This document shows, piece after piece, positions 30,659 to 39,175 of a DNA stretch of 64,000 nucleotides. The notes under the pieces were generated by a model. The model was not told the DNA's origin. It made no database searches and saw only the letters and a program-made list of their open reading frames with translations. The DNA is from Sphingopyxis sp. PET50 (lineage in GTDB: Bacteria; Pseudomonadota; Alphaproteobacteria; Sphingomonadales; Sphingomonadaceae), in assembly GCF_025244705.1 (NCBI RefSeq), contig NZ_CP104207.1, positions 1,674,001 through 1,738,000 of the forward strand. The letters are read 5' to 3'. A program made the translations under genes and the position numbers. Position 1 is the stretch's first letter. The number at the start of each line of letters is the position of its first letter.

Positions 30659-30690
30659 GGGCCGGACGGGCGGCCGTCCGGCCCTTTTCG
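30659..30690 (+). terminator. Rho-independent terminator after the RcnB-like gene
   Basis: A perfect 9-bp stem, GGGCCGGAC at 30659-30667 with GTCCGGCCC at 30676-30684, is followed by TTTTCGTTT. It lies 20 bases after the stop codon. Confidence 0.85.
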
Positions 30691-30771
30691 TTTGGCGATT
30701 ATATCCTTTGCAAACTCAAGCGGCCTGTCGGGATTGGGGTGGGAGCGGACATTTGAGGAATGAACCGGTTT

Positions 30772-30888
30772 CCCCTCCCGCAAGCGGGAGGGGCAGCGAG
30801 ACTTACGAACTTGTTCGTTAGTCGCAGCGGGGTGGGCCATCGCGACGCCGCTGCCCACCCCCAACCCCTCCCGCCTGCGGGAGGGGAG
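30772..30888. repeat. Dispersed 120-bp repeat with CCTCCCGC ends
   Basis: A second copy of the unit at 8961-9080, in the opposite orientation. CCCCTCCCGCAAGCGGGAGG starts it, CTTACGAACTTGTTCGTTAG and GCTGCCCACCCCCAACCCC follow, and CCTGCGGGAGGGG ends it. It is non-coding and lies between convergent genes. Confidence 0.82.
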
Positions 30889-30920
30889 AATAAACGTCCG
30901 CTAAGGCCCGAAACCCGCGA

Positions 30921-31379
30921 TCAATCGCCCCAGATATGGTCGGTTTCGATCCAGCCGCGGCGGCCCTTGACGTCGAACTGGCACCAGCCGTTGGCGCAGT
31001 CGCTGATCTTGCCGACGACGCCGGGTTCGGCGCGATAGAGGATGGCCGAGGATGTGCTCGCCGCCTCGCGCAGCGGGCGGATGTCGCCGGTGACGATCGC
31101 GGTGCGGGTGCGGCTGAGCAGCCGCGCCGCCATCCAGCCCTGCGTGCCGTCGGGATCCTCGATCTTGCGCCAGGTCTCGAAGCGCGCGACGACCCTTACC
31201 GGCAAATCCTTGCGCCGATATTCCCAGATCACCGGCACGTCCTGCGACGGCCCCTTGCGCATCCGCGCCTCGTCGACGCTGATCGACGCCCAATAGGGAA
31301 GTTCGGGGTCGGATTGCGCCGCCGCCGGTCCCACAACGGCAATAGAAAGGAAAATCGCGGCTAAGTGTCGGCTGGTCAT
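30921..31379 (-). CDS. Exported SH3-domain protein (DUF1058/bacterial SH3-like)
   Basis: The ATG at 31379 gives a signal peptide MTSRHLAAIFLSIAVVGPAA. The mature protein has two SH3-type repeats: ARMRKGPSQDVPVIWEYRRK with WRKIEDPDGTQGWM, and IRPLREAASTSSAILYRAEP with GWCQFDVKGRRGWIETDHIW. The closing GRxGWI(E)xxxIWG is typical of this alphaproteobacterial family. Such proteins are thought to bind cell-wall or protein ligands in the periplasm. It is divergent from the 2-hydroxyacid dehydrogenase gene. Confidence 0.85.
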   Translation of the reverse strand: MTSRHLAAIFLSIAVVGPAAAQSDPELPYWASISVDEARMRKGPSQDVPVIWEYRRKDLPVRVVARFETWRKIEDPDGTQGWMAARLLSRTRTAIVTGDIRPLREAASTSSAILYRAEPGVVGKISDCANGWCQFDVKGRRGWIETDHIWGD

Positions 31380-31505
31380 GGTTAATCCTTGCCCATATCG
31401 CCGCGCTTTTTCAACCGGCGACGATGCCATATGCATCGGCTTGCCCACAGGTTGCGTTCCAACGCCCCTCTTGACCCCTTCGCGCGCGCACGCTCTATCG
31501 GCGCC

Positions 31506-32504
31506 ATGCCCGATTCATCCCGCCCCCGCCGCCCGCGCGTCGTCGTCACCCGCCAGCTGATGCCGCATGTCGAGGGCCGGATGGCCGAATTGTTCGACGT
31601 CGCGCTGTCGGCGCGCGACCATGCCTTTACGCGGGACGAGCTGAAGGCCGCGGTCGCCGATTGCGACGTGCTGGTGCCGACGGTGACCGACGAGATCGAC
31701 GCCGACATTCTGGCGGCGGCGGGCGAGCGGCTGAAGCTGATCGCCAATTTCGGCGCCGGGGTCGATCATATCGACCTCGCCGCCGCGCGCGCGCGCGGCA
31801 TCATGGTGTCGAACACGCCGGGCGTGTTCACCGAGGACACCGCCGACATGACGATGGCGCTGATCCTGTCGGTGCCGCGCCGGCTGGCCGAGGGCGAGAA
31901 GCTGATGCGCTCGGGCCAGTGGCAGGGCTGGGCGCCGAGCGCGATGCTAGGCCACCGGGTCGGCGGCAAGTTGCTCGGCATCATCGGCATGGGGCGCATC
32001 GGCCTGGCGGTCGCACGCCGCGCGCGGGCGTTCGGCCTGTCGATCCACTATCACAACCGCCGCCGCCTTCCGCAAGCGATCGAGGAGGAATTGGGCGCCA
32101 GCTATCACGCCAGCGTCGACACGCTGCTGCGGATCGCCGACGTGGTGACAATCCACTGCCCGCACACGAGCGAAACGCACGAGATGGTCAATGCGGCGCG
32201 CATCGCGTCGATGAAGCCGACCGCCTATCTGATCAACACCGCGCGCGGGGAGATCGTCGACGAAAAGGCGCTGATCGCGGCGCTGAAGACCGGACGCATC
32301 GCGGGCGCGGGGCTCGACGTATACACCCACGAACCCGCGGTCGACCCCGAACTGCTCGCGCTCGACAATGTCGTGCTGCTGCCGCACCTCGGCTCGGCGA
32401 CGATCGAGGGGCGCGAGGCGTCGGGCGAGAAAGTCATCGCCAACATCCGGGCGTGGAGCGACGGACATCGGCCGCCGGATCAGGTGCTGGAGGGGTGGGC
32501 GTAG
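31506..32504 (+). CDS. D-isomer 2-hydroxyacid dehydrogenase (glyoxylate/hydroxypyruvate reductase-like)
   Basis: A 332-residue NAD(P)-dependent dehydrogenase with the substrate loop NFGAGVDHIDLAAARARGI, nucleotide motif GIIGMGRIGLAVARRARAFG, the catalytic Arg region INTARGEIVDEKALI, Glu in YTHEPAVDPELLALDNVVLL and catalytic His in LPHLGSATIEGRE. The GVDHID and HLGSAT motifs fit glyoxylate reductase better than phosphoglycerate dehydrogenase. I choose ATG at 31506 (MPDSSRPRRPRVVVTRQL) over upstream in-frame codons because family similarity begins there. Confidence 0.87.
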   Translation: MPDSSRPRRPRVVVTRQLMPHVEGRMAELFDVALSARDHAFTRDELKAAVADCDVLVPTVTDEIDADILAAAGERLKLIANFGAGVDHIDLAAARARGIMVSNTPGVFTEDTADMTMALILSVPRRLAEGEKLMRSGQWQGWAPSAMLGHRVGGKLLGIIGMGRIGLAVARRARAFGLSIHYHNRRRLPQAIEEELGASYHASVDTLLRIADVVTIHCPHTSETHEMVNAARIASMKPTAYLINTARGEIVDEKALIAALKTGRIAGAGLDVYTHEPAVDPELLALDNVVLLPHLGSATIEGREASGEKVIANIRAWSDGHRPPDQVLEGWA

Positions 32505-32525
32505 AAGTCAACGCTCTGAAATCGA

Positions 32526-32691
32526 CTCGCACGAAGCCACGAAGCCACAAAGAACCTTTATGCCGTTCGTGCTGAGCTTGTCGAAGCACCGTTCTTCTTT
32601 TTCGCTTGAAGAAAAGAACGGCCCTTCGACAAGCTCAGGGCGAACGGGTTTGGGGTTTGCCTTTATTTGTGGCTTCGTGGCTTTGTGCGAG
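32526..32691. repeat. Nested inverted repeats: GAAGCCAC arms around a CTTCGACAAGCTCAG unit
   Basis: The outer arms (32526-32551 and 32666-32691) are 26 bases with one mismatch, containing CGAAGCCACGAAGCCACAAA and its complement. Inside, 32563-32647 is a full copy of the CCGTTCGTGCTGAGCTTGTC repeat with its own arms. The whole forms one long hairpin between two convergent genes. Confidence 0.88.
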
Positions 32692-32715
32692 TCCCGAATC
32701 GACCGGGCGCGAAGT

Positions 32716-34119
32716 TCAATCCCCCGTCAAAATCCGGTCCACCAACTGCTTCACCGTCGGGGTGAAGTTGTTCGAATAAAAAGGATCGGTCTTGAAATTG
32801 AACGCGGCGTGACCCGCGAACATCAGATTCTGTTCGACGTCGCCGCCGTGCGCGATGTCCTGCAGCGTTTTCTGGATGCAGAAGCTGCGCGGGTCGGCGA
32901 GATAGCCGGTCGAATAATCGTCATGGTCCTTCCATGCCGAAAAGCCGCAGTGCGACAGGCAGCCCATGCAGTCGGCCTGGTCCTTGCGGATCGTCGCCTT
33001 GTCGTCGGGGGTGACGAAGACGACCGTGTTGTCGGGGGTCTTCAGCGCATCGGTATAGCCTTCGGCGACCCAGTCGCGCGCGCGGGCGCGGTCGTGGGGC
33101 GTGACCCAGAAATTCCGGCCCTTCACCCCGACGTCGAGCTGAACGATATGGTCGCCCGCTTCCTGCTTCGAATAGGGGATCTGGCGTTCCGAGCGCGCCT
33201 CGAGGTCGCGCAGGAAGGGGTTGCGCACCGCGCTGGAATAGAAACCGGTGGGCGAGAAGCGGTGGAGCAGCACGTCGCCGTCGTCGAGCGTGCGGAGGCG
33301 GTCCTTCCACGCCTGCGGGATCGGGCTTTCCTCGGTCAGCAGCGGGCGCGTGCCGTACTGGAAGACGATCTGGCCGAGTTCGGGATTGTCGATCCAATGC
33401 TCCCAGTCGCGCAGATACCAGACGCCGCCCGCCATGACGATCGGCACATCGTCCGAAATCCCCTCGGCGCGCATCGTGTCGCGCAGCGCCTTGACGCGCG
33501 GATAGGGATCCTCGGGCACCAGCGGATCTTCGGCGTTCGACAGGCCATTGTGGCCGCCGGCGAGCCAGGGGTCCTCATAGACCACCGCGCCCATCAGGTC
33601 GGCGACCTTGTGATAGGCGCGTTTCCACAGCGCGCGGAAGGCGCGCGCCGAGCTGATGATCGGCAGGTAGTTGACGTTGTGGCGCGCCGCGATCTCGCTG
33701 AGCTTGTACGGCATGCCCGCGCCGCAGGTGACGCCGGTGACGAGTCCCTTGGTCTTTTCGAGCACGCCCTCCAGCACCTGCTGCGCGCCGCCCATTTCCC
33801 ACAGCACGTTGATGTTGATCGCGCCCTTGCCGCTGGCGATGTCATAGGCGCGCTTCACCTGTTCGACCGCGCCGTCGATCGCATACTGGATCAGTTCCTC
33901 ATGGCGTTCGCGCCGCGTCAGCGCGCGATAGATTTGCGGGACGATCTTGCCGTCGGCGTCATAGCTGTCGGCGTTGACCGCCGACACGGTGCCGATTCCG
34001 CCCGCCGCAGCCCAGGCGCCGCTCGACATATGGTTGGTCGCCGACACGCCCTTGCCGCCCTCGACCAGCGGCCATACTTCACGCCCGCCGTAAAGGATGG
34101 GCTTCAAACCTTTGAACAC
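32716..34119 (-). CDS. Nitronate monooxygenase/2-nitropropane-dioxygenase-like flavin oxidoreductase
   Basis: A 467-residue FMN-dependent TIM-barrel protein: ITTGxTCGAGMPY-like region TGVTCGAGMPYKLSEIAARH, PIISSARAFRALWKR, and the FMN/active loop WLAGGHNGLSNAED with VPIVMAGGVWYLRDWEHWID and IVFQYGTRPLLTEESPIP. The length exceeds classical NMO (about 350), because a C-terminal 120-residue extension carries DCMGCLSHCGFSAW and GGDVEQNLMFAGHAAFNF. This long form occurs in several Gram-negatives as a NAD(P)H-dependent flavin oxidoreductase of uncertain substrate. It stands alone on the minus strand between a repeat and the glycosyltransferase. Confidence 0.82.
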   Translation of the reverse strand: MFKGLKPILYGGREVWPLVEGGKGVSATNHMSSGAWAAAGGIGTVSAVNADSYDADGKIVPQIYRALTRRERHEELIQYAIDGAVEQVKRAYDIASGKGAININVLWEMGGAQQVLEGVLEKTKGLVTGVTCGAGMPYKLSEIAARHNVNYLPIISSARAFRALWKRAYHKVADLMGAVVYEDPWLAGGHNGLSNAEDPLVPEDPYPRVKALRDTMRAEGISDDVPIVMAGGVWYLRDWEHWIDNPELGQIVFQYGTRPLLTEESPIPQAWKDRLRTLDDGDVLLHRFSPTGFYSSAVRNPFLRDLEARSERQIPYSKQEAGDHIVQLDVGVKGRNFWVTPHDRARARDWVAEGYTDALKTPDNTVVFVTPDDKATIRKDQADCMGCLSHCGFSAWKDHDDYSTGYLADPRSFCIQKTLQDIAHGGDVEQNLMFAGHAAFNFKTDPFYSNNFTPTVKQLVDRILTGD

Positions 34120-34218
34120 AAAAACCTCTTTCTCTCCACCCGATCACGCAACGCAAGCGGGCCCCGATTTGCGCTTCCGTAAGCGGAAGGCGGCGCCGAA
34201 AGTCAATGGCCGCGCGGC

Positions 34219-35378
34219 CTATCCCTGGGAGAAGAGACGGCGACCTTCCAGCGCGCGACCATAGAGATTTTGGTAGGCGGCGACCATCACTGATTCGTCG
34301 AAACGCTCCGCGGCGGCGCGGCGATTGGCGGCGCCGACCGAGCGGCGCAGGTCCGCGTCGGCCGCGAGCGTGCCGAGCGCCGCGCGAAAACTCTGCTCGT
34401 CGGCCGCAACGAACGGCCGGTTCTCATCCGACACCATCGCCGCGACGTCGCCGACGTCGGGGCTGGCGACGGGCAGCCCCGCCGCCATCGCCTCGATCAC
34501 CGCGATCGGCGCCTGTTCGCTGCGCGACGACAGCGCGAGCAGGTCGAAATGGCCGATCCAGCGTGCCGGGTTCGCCATGAAACCGGGCATGACGAAGCCT
34601 AGCCGGTCATGCCGCACGCCGCCGCCTCGGCGAGGATCGCCTCGCGCTCGGGCCCCTCGCCCACGATGACGAGGCGGATATGTGGCGGCAGCGGCGCGAC
34701 CGCGCGGACGAGGCGCGGCAGGTCCTTGACCTTGCGCAGCCCCGCGACGGTGCCGATCACCACCTCGCCCGGCCGGCGCTCGAAGCCGGGGATCGGCTGT
34801 GTCGGCCCATCCGCATAAGCCGCCACGTCGATGCCGTTGCGGATCAGTTCGATGCGGCCCGCGACACCCCATTCCTCAGCGGCGATCCGCTGAAGCAGCA
34901 TCGACGGGACAACCACCGCGCCCGCACCTTTCAGAGCATGGCGACGGAACAGGTTACGCTTCCAGTTGCGCTTGACGCTCTCGTCCTCGTTGAACCCGTC
35001 CTCGTGATGCACGAGGTTCGGCGGCACTTGGTCCCACCAGCGGTTGCGGAACAGGCGGTGCGCCATCACCGCATCCATCGATCCCCAATTATAGCTGAGC
35101 AGCAGGTCGAACCGGAACATGTAGCGGGCCAGTTGGCGATAGCGCGACAGGCCGGGCCTGCCGTGCAGCGCGGGCGCGGCGTCGCCCGGAAAATCGACGA
35201 CGATGCCGGGGTCGATCGCCTCGCGCGCGCCGAGCGCGTCAGGAACCGCCGACAGGATCGTATGGTGGGCGCGGCCCTCCATCAGGTTCATCAGCCGCGT
35301 CGCCCGCGCCTCCTTGCCGCCGAGCGAAAAGCTCGAATGCAGGTGGAGGATGCGGACCGGGTGCCCCTCGTCGCTCAC
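34219..35378 (-). CDS. GT4-family glycosyltransferase, one frame break
   Basis: A GTG start at 35378 overlaps the preceding hydrolase stop (GTGA), giving VRILHLHSSFSLGGKEARA, the usual GT4 N-terminal loop. Further on are NLVHHEDGFNEDE, VVVPSMLLQRIAAEEWG, IELIRNGIDVAAYADGP and VIGTVAGLRKVKDLPRLVRA. After a break near 34602 (two extra bases, or one missing) come VMPGFMANPARWIGHFDLLA and SSRSEQAPIAVIEAMAAGLP with the conserved donor-binding Glu pair. Without correction an in-frame TAG would cut it at about 34599. It adds a sugar to an unknown acceptor; no polysaccharide cluster surrounds it. Confidence 0.83.
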
Positions 35379-36274
35379 GCCGCGGGCAGCTCCGCCGCCC
35401 AGGCATCGATCGCCGCCAGCGCCTCCGCCTCGTCCATCGTCGGCGCGTGGCCGACGCCCGGCACCTCGACCAGCCGCGCCCGCGGCAGTTCGGCCGCCAT
35501 CTTCCCGGCGGCGGCGCGCGCGAGGATGTCGGACAGCGCGCCGCGCAGGATCAGCACCGGCACCGCGCCGAGCGCGCGATAGGCGGGCCACAGGTCGACC
35601 CCGGCATCGCCGCCATGCGGCACACGCAGCGGCGCCGCGATCTGCTTGTCGTAATCGGTGACGACGCGGCCCTCGGCGGTCAGCCGGTGTGTGCGCTTGG
35701 TCAGCCGCAGCCAGTCGTGGATCTCATAGCCGGGATACACCGCGGCGTTGAGCTCGCCGAAGGCGCGCGCGGCGTGCATCCAGGTCGGCTGGCTGCCGCC
35801 GGAACCGATATAGTCGCGGATACGATCGAGCCCCGCGGTCTCGAGTTCGGGTCCGACGTCGTTGAGCACCGCGCCGACGAGCCGCCCCGGCTGCGTCGCC
35901 GCGAGCAGCATCGAAACGAGCCCGCCGAGCGACGTGCCGACAGTGGCGAAGCGATCGATCTTCAGATCGTCGAGCAGCGCCACGACATCCTGCACATATG
36001 TCAGCGGCACATAGGTCATCGGGTCCTTGGCATAGGCGCTGTCGCCGCGTCCGCGGAATTCGACGACAATCACCCGGCGGCCTTGCGCAAGGTGGGGGGC
36101 GAGCAGTTCGAAATCGCGCGCATTGCGCGCGAGGCCCGGCATGCAGAGGATCGGCGGCGCCAATTCCGTATGCGCCGACTCGGCATAAACACGCGCGTGC
36201 AGCCGCACCCCGTCGAGCGACCACCAATAATGGTCGGACCAGTCGCCGAGGCTGTCCTGCTTCACCGAAATCAT
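35375..36274 (-). CDS. Alpha/beta-fold hydrolase
   Basis: A 299-residue cytoplasmic hydrolase starting MISVKQDSLGDWSDHYWWSL. It contains the HG-equivalent ILCMPGLARNARDFELLAPH, the strand VIVVEFRGRGDSAYAKDP, nucleophile elbow TVGTSLGGLVSMLLA, and a C-terminal His in VEVPGVGHAPTMDEAEALAA. The pattern is that of small-ester or haloalkane-type hydrolases (GRGxS, GxSxGG, GHAP). It shares a four-base overlap with the glycosyltransferase start, so the two are probably cotranscribed. Substrate unknown. Confidence 0.85.
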   Translation of the reverse strand: MISVKQDSLGDWSDHYWWSLDGVRLHARVYAESAHTELAPPILCMPGLARNARDFELLAPHLAQGRRVIVVEFRGRGDSAYAKDPMTYVPLTYVQDVVALLDDLKIDRFATVGTSLGGLVSMLLAATQPGRLVGAVLNDVGPELETAGLDRIRDYIGSGGSQPTWMHAARAFGELNAAVYPGYEIHDWLRLTKRTHRLTAEGRVVTDYDKQIAAPLRVPHGGDAGVDLWPAYRALGAVPVLILRGALSDILARAAAGKMAAELPRARLVEVPGVGHAPTMDEAEALAAIDAWAAELPAA

Positions 36275-36461
36275 CCGTCCCCTTCGCGCCGTGCCGGCTC
36301 TGCCGCACCTATCGCCAACCGGCCCCGCCGCGCAAGCGATGCTTGCCATCGGCTTGCCGCCCCATGCTTTCACCGATAAGAGCCTGAGGCCATGCAGCGA
36401 CCGCCCTCCGACACCGCCTCTTTGCCCCCTGCCCACCGCGCGCGGTGCCGGGCGTGACGTC

Positions 36462-37907
36462 ATGACCGCGGAACTGGTCAGCCACGAACCAGCGACCGGG
36501 GCCGAAATCTGGCGCCGCGCGATCAGCGATGTCGATCGCGAGGTCGAGATCGGCCGCCGCGCTTGGCCCGAATGGGCGGCAAAGCCCCTCACCTTCCGCG
36601 CCGAGACGCTGCGCCGCTTCGCCGACCGGGTGAAGGCTGAGGGCGAAACGCTGGCGGCGCTGATCGCGCGCGAGACCGGCAAGCCCTTGTGGGAGGCGCG
36701 CACCGAGGTGGAATCGGTCGCGAACAAGGTCGATATTTCGATCAACGCCTATTCCGAGCGCACGCCGAACCGCCGCAACGAAGGCGCGCTCGGCCTGCGC
36801 AACGCGGTGCGTCACAAGCCGCACGGGCTGCTCGCGGTGCTCGGCCCGTATAATTTCCCGGCGCATCTGCCGAACGGCCATATCGTCCCGGCGCTGATCG
36901 CGGGCAATTCGGTCGTGTTCAAACCGTCGGAAAAGACCCCGGCCACGGGCGCGATGCTCGTCGATCTCTACCACAGCGCCGGCGTGCCCGACGAGGTGCT
37001 GCGCCTCATCGTCGGCGGGCCCGACGAGGGCAAGGCGCTCGCGGGCCATGCCGGCATCGACGGGCTGCTGTTCACCGGGTCGGCGCGCACCGGGCTCGCG
37101 CTCAACCGGCAATTCGCCAACCGCCCCGACAAGATCCTGGCGCTCGAAATGGGCGGCAACAATCCGGTCGTCGTGTGGGACACCCCCGACCTGCACACCG
37201 CCGCGATCCTGGTCGTGCAATCGGCCTTCCTCAGCGCCGGGCAGCGGTGCAGCAACGCGCGCCGCCTGATCGTCAAGGACAGCATGGCCGACCGGCTGGT
37301 CGAGGAAGTGCGCAAGCTGGCAGGACGGCTGATCGTCGACGAGCCCTTTGCGACCCCCGCACCCTATATGGGGCCGGTGATCGACAATGAGGCCGCCGAC
37401 GGACTGACCGAAAGCTTCCTGATCCTGATGTCGAACGGCGGCAAGGTGATCCGCCACATGACGCGCCCGGTCGCCGGCCGCCCCTTTCTGACCCCCGGCA
37501 TCATCGACGTCACCGACATGCCCGAGCGGCCCGATATCGAGCTGTTCGGCCCGCTGCTGCAGGTGATCCGCGTCGAGACGTTCGAGGCCGCGATCGCGGA
37601 GGCGAACAACACCGCCTTCGGCCTGTCGGCGGCGCTGATCGGGGGCAGCCCGCAGCTTTACGACCAGTTCTGGGCCAATGCGCGCGCGGGCGTGATCAAC
37701 TGGAACCGCCCGACCAATGGCGCGTCATCGGCGGCGCCCTTCGGCGGCATCGGCCTGTCGGGCAACCATCGCCCGAGTGCCTTCTATGCCGCCGATTATT
37801 GCGCCTATCCGGTCGCGAGCAGCGAAAGCGAGACGGCGCGCGCTTCGATCGGGGTGGGACTGCGCGAGCCGGAAGAGTCGCAACTGGTGACCAAGAAGTA
37901 CCTCTAG
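36462..37907 (+). CDS. astD: N-succinylglutamate 5-semialdehyde dehydrogenase (AstD-like)
   Basis: A 481-residue aldehyde dehydrogenase with VLGPYNFPAHLPNGHIVPAL, LLFTGSARTGLALNRQFA, KILALEMGGNNPVVVWD (catalytic Glu) and QSAFLSAGQRCSNARRLIV (catalytic Cys). LNRQFA, EMGGNNP and QRCxxARR are AstD signatures; this enzyme performs the fourth step of the arginine succinyltransferase pathway, oxidising succinylglutamate semialdehyde. None of the other ast genes is adjacent here, so the function is based on sequence alone. I choose ATG at 36462 (MTAELVSHEPATG); an earlier in-frame region is less family-like. A palindromic repeat follows the stop. Confidence 0.84.
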   Translation: MTAELVSHEPATGAEIWRRAISDVDREVEIGRRAWPEWAAKPLTFRAETLRRFADRVKAEGETLAALIARETGKPLWEARTEVESVANKVDISINAYSERTPNRRNEGALGLRNAVRHKPHGLLAVLGPYNFPAHLPNGHIVPALIAGNSVVFKPSEKTPATGAMLVDLYHSAGVPDEVLRLIVGGPDEGKALAGHAGIDGLLFTGSARTGLALNRQFANRPDKILALEMGGNNPVVVWDTPDLHTAAILVVQSAFLSAGQRCSNARRLIVKDSMADRLVEEVRKLAGRLIVDEPFATPAPYMGPVIDNEAADGLTESFLILMSNGGKVIRHMTRPVAGRPFLTPGIIDVTDMPERPDIELFGPLLQVIRVETFEAAIAEANNTAFGLSAALIGGSPQLYDQFWANARAGVINWNRPTNGASSAAPFGGIGLSGNHRPSAFYAADYCAYPVASSESETARASIGVGLREPEESQLVTKKYL

Positions 37908-37923
37908 GCTTTCTTTCCAGACT

Positions 37924-38010
37924 CCGTTCGTGCTGAGCTTGTCGAAGCACCGTTCTTCCCCTCAACGTCTAAAGAAGGAGCGGCCCTTCGACAAGCTCAG
38001 GGCAATCGGG
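37924..38010. repeat. Dispersed inverted repeat, CTTCGACAAGCTCAG type
   Basis: CCGTTCGTGCTGAGCTTGTC at the left and CCCTTCGACAAGCTCAGGGC at the right surround a core of about 40 bases. It is the third copy of the family. It lies in the leader of the cobA-cysH operon, about 80 bases before the cobA start. Confidence 0.87.
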
Positions 38011-38092
38011 TTTTGGGGCACTCAATTTTACCTTCATCACCGTCAACAAAGCCTGCTTTGCGCTTCCCCCGCCACCGGACCATCTACGCTGC

Positions 38093-38881
38093 ATGGAAAC
38101 GACTCCCTCTTCCTTGGGCAAGCTGTGGCTCGTCGGTGCCGGACCCGGCGATCCCGACCTGTTGACGCTGCGCGCGGCGCGGCTGCTGGCGAGTGCCGAT
38201 CTGGTCGTGCATGACGGCCTCGTCGGCGAGGGCGTGCTCGCGCTGATCCCGACGCATGTCGAACGCATCAGCGTCGCCAAGCAGCGCAGTCGCCACACGA
38301 TGAAGCAGGAGCTGATCAACGAGTTGATCGTCCGCGAAACGCGGGCGGGCAAACAGGTCGTGCGGCTGAAGGGCGGCGATCCCTTCATTTTCGGGCGCGG
38401 CGGCGAGGAACTCGACGCGGCGCGCGAAGCGGGTATCGCGGTCGAGGTCGTCCCCGGCATCACCGCCGCGGCGGGCTGCGCGGCGCAGGCGGGCCTCCCC
38501 CTCACCCATCGCGAAGATGCGAGCGCGGTCAGCTTCGTCGCGGGCCAGTGCAAGGATCTGACCGATCAGGACTGGTCGGGGCTGGCGGGGCATGGCCGCA
38601 CGCTCGTGATCTACATGGGCCTCGCGACCGCCAGCGCGATCGCCGACAAGCTGATCGCCGACGGCGTGTCGCCCGGCCTGCCGGTCGCGGTGATCGAGCG
38701 CGGCACCACCGCCGACGCGCGCGTGCTCCGTACGCTCCTGACCGATCTCGGCGACCTCGTCGCGCGCGAAAAGGTGCAAAGCCCGGCGCTGATCGTCGTC
38801 GGCAAGGTCGCAGCGCGCGCCGACGCGCTCGACTGCCTCGGCGCGCCGGGCGTGGCCGAACAGATAAGGGACTTCACATGA
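38093..38881 (+). CDS. cobA: Uroporphyrinogen-III C-methyltransferase
   Basis: A 262-residue SUMT: LWLVGAGPGDPDLLTLRAAR (SAM-binding GxGPGD), LVVHDGLVGEGVLALIP, VVRLKGGDPFIFGRGGEE and EVVPGITAAAGCAAQAGLPL are the four family motifs. It makes precorrin-2 for siroheme. As the first gene of an operon with sulfite reductase, it supplies the siroheme cofactor of that enzyme. CysG-type dehydrogenase/chelatase domains are absent, so another protein must finish siroheme. Its TGA overlaps the next ATG by four bases (ATGA). Confidence 0.93.
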   Translation: METTPSSLGKLWLVGAGPGDPDLLTLRAARLLASADLVVHDGLVGEGVLALIPTHVERISVAKQRSRHTMKQELINELIVRETRAGKQVVRLKGGDPFIFGRGGEELDAAREAGIAVEVVPGITAAAGCAAQAGLPLTHREDASAVSFVAGQCKDLTDQDWSGLAGHGRTLVIYMGLATASAIADKLIADGVSPGLPVAVIERGTTADARVLRTLLTDLGDLVAREKVQSPALIVVGKVAARADALDCLGAPGVAEQIRDFT

Positions 38882-39174
38882 AACTGCTCACGGGCAACGA
38901 CCTGAAGACAGGATTTGTCACCTGGTGGACCGGAGCCGACTGGTCGCTGCATATCGAGGACGCCGCCGACGTCGGCGACAATGGCGAGGCGATCGCCGCC
39001 GTCGAGGAAGGCGCGCGCCGCGTCAACGCCCCCTATGTCATCGCGGGCGAGGCGACCCCCGACGGCCCGCGCCCCGCGCACATCAAGGACCGCATCCGCG
39101 CATTGGGTCCGACCGTGCGCCCCGACCTGACGCTGAAACCCGCCGACCCCAACGCCGGCGACTGGGTGATCTGA
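38878..39174 (+). CDS. DUF2849 protein
   Basis: A 98-residue protein of the DUF2849 family, known from its constant place between cobA and cysI in alphaproteobacteria. It reads MKLLTGNDLKTGFVTWWTGA, then ADVGDNGEAIAAVEEGARRV, and ends LKPADPNAGDWVI. No cysteines or membrane segments are present. Context suggests a small partner of sulfite reduction, but no biochemical role is established. It overlaps cobA by four bases and is one base before cysI. Confidence 0.85.
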   Translation: MKLLTGNDLKTGFVTWWTGADWSLHIEDAADVGDNGEAIAAVEEGARRVNAPYVIAGEATPDGPRPAHIKDRIRALGPTVRPDLTLKPADPNAGDWVI

Positions 39175-39175
39175 C

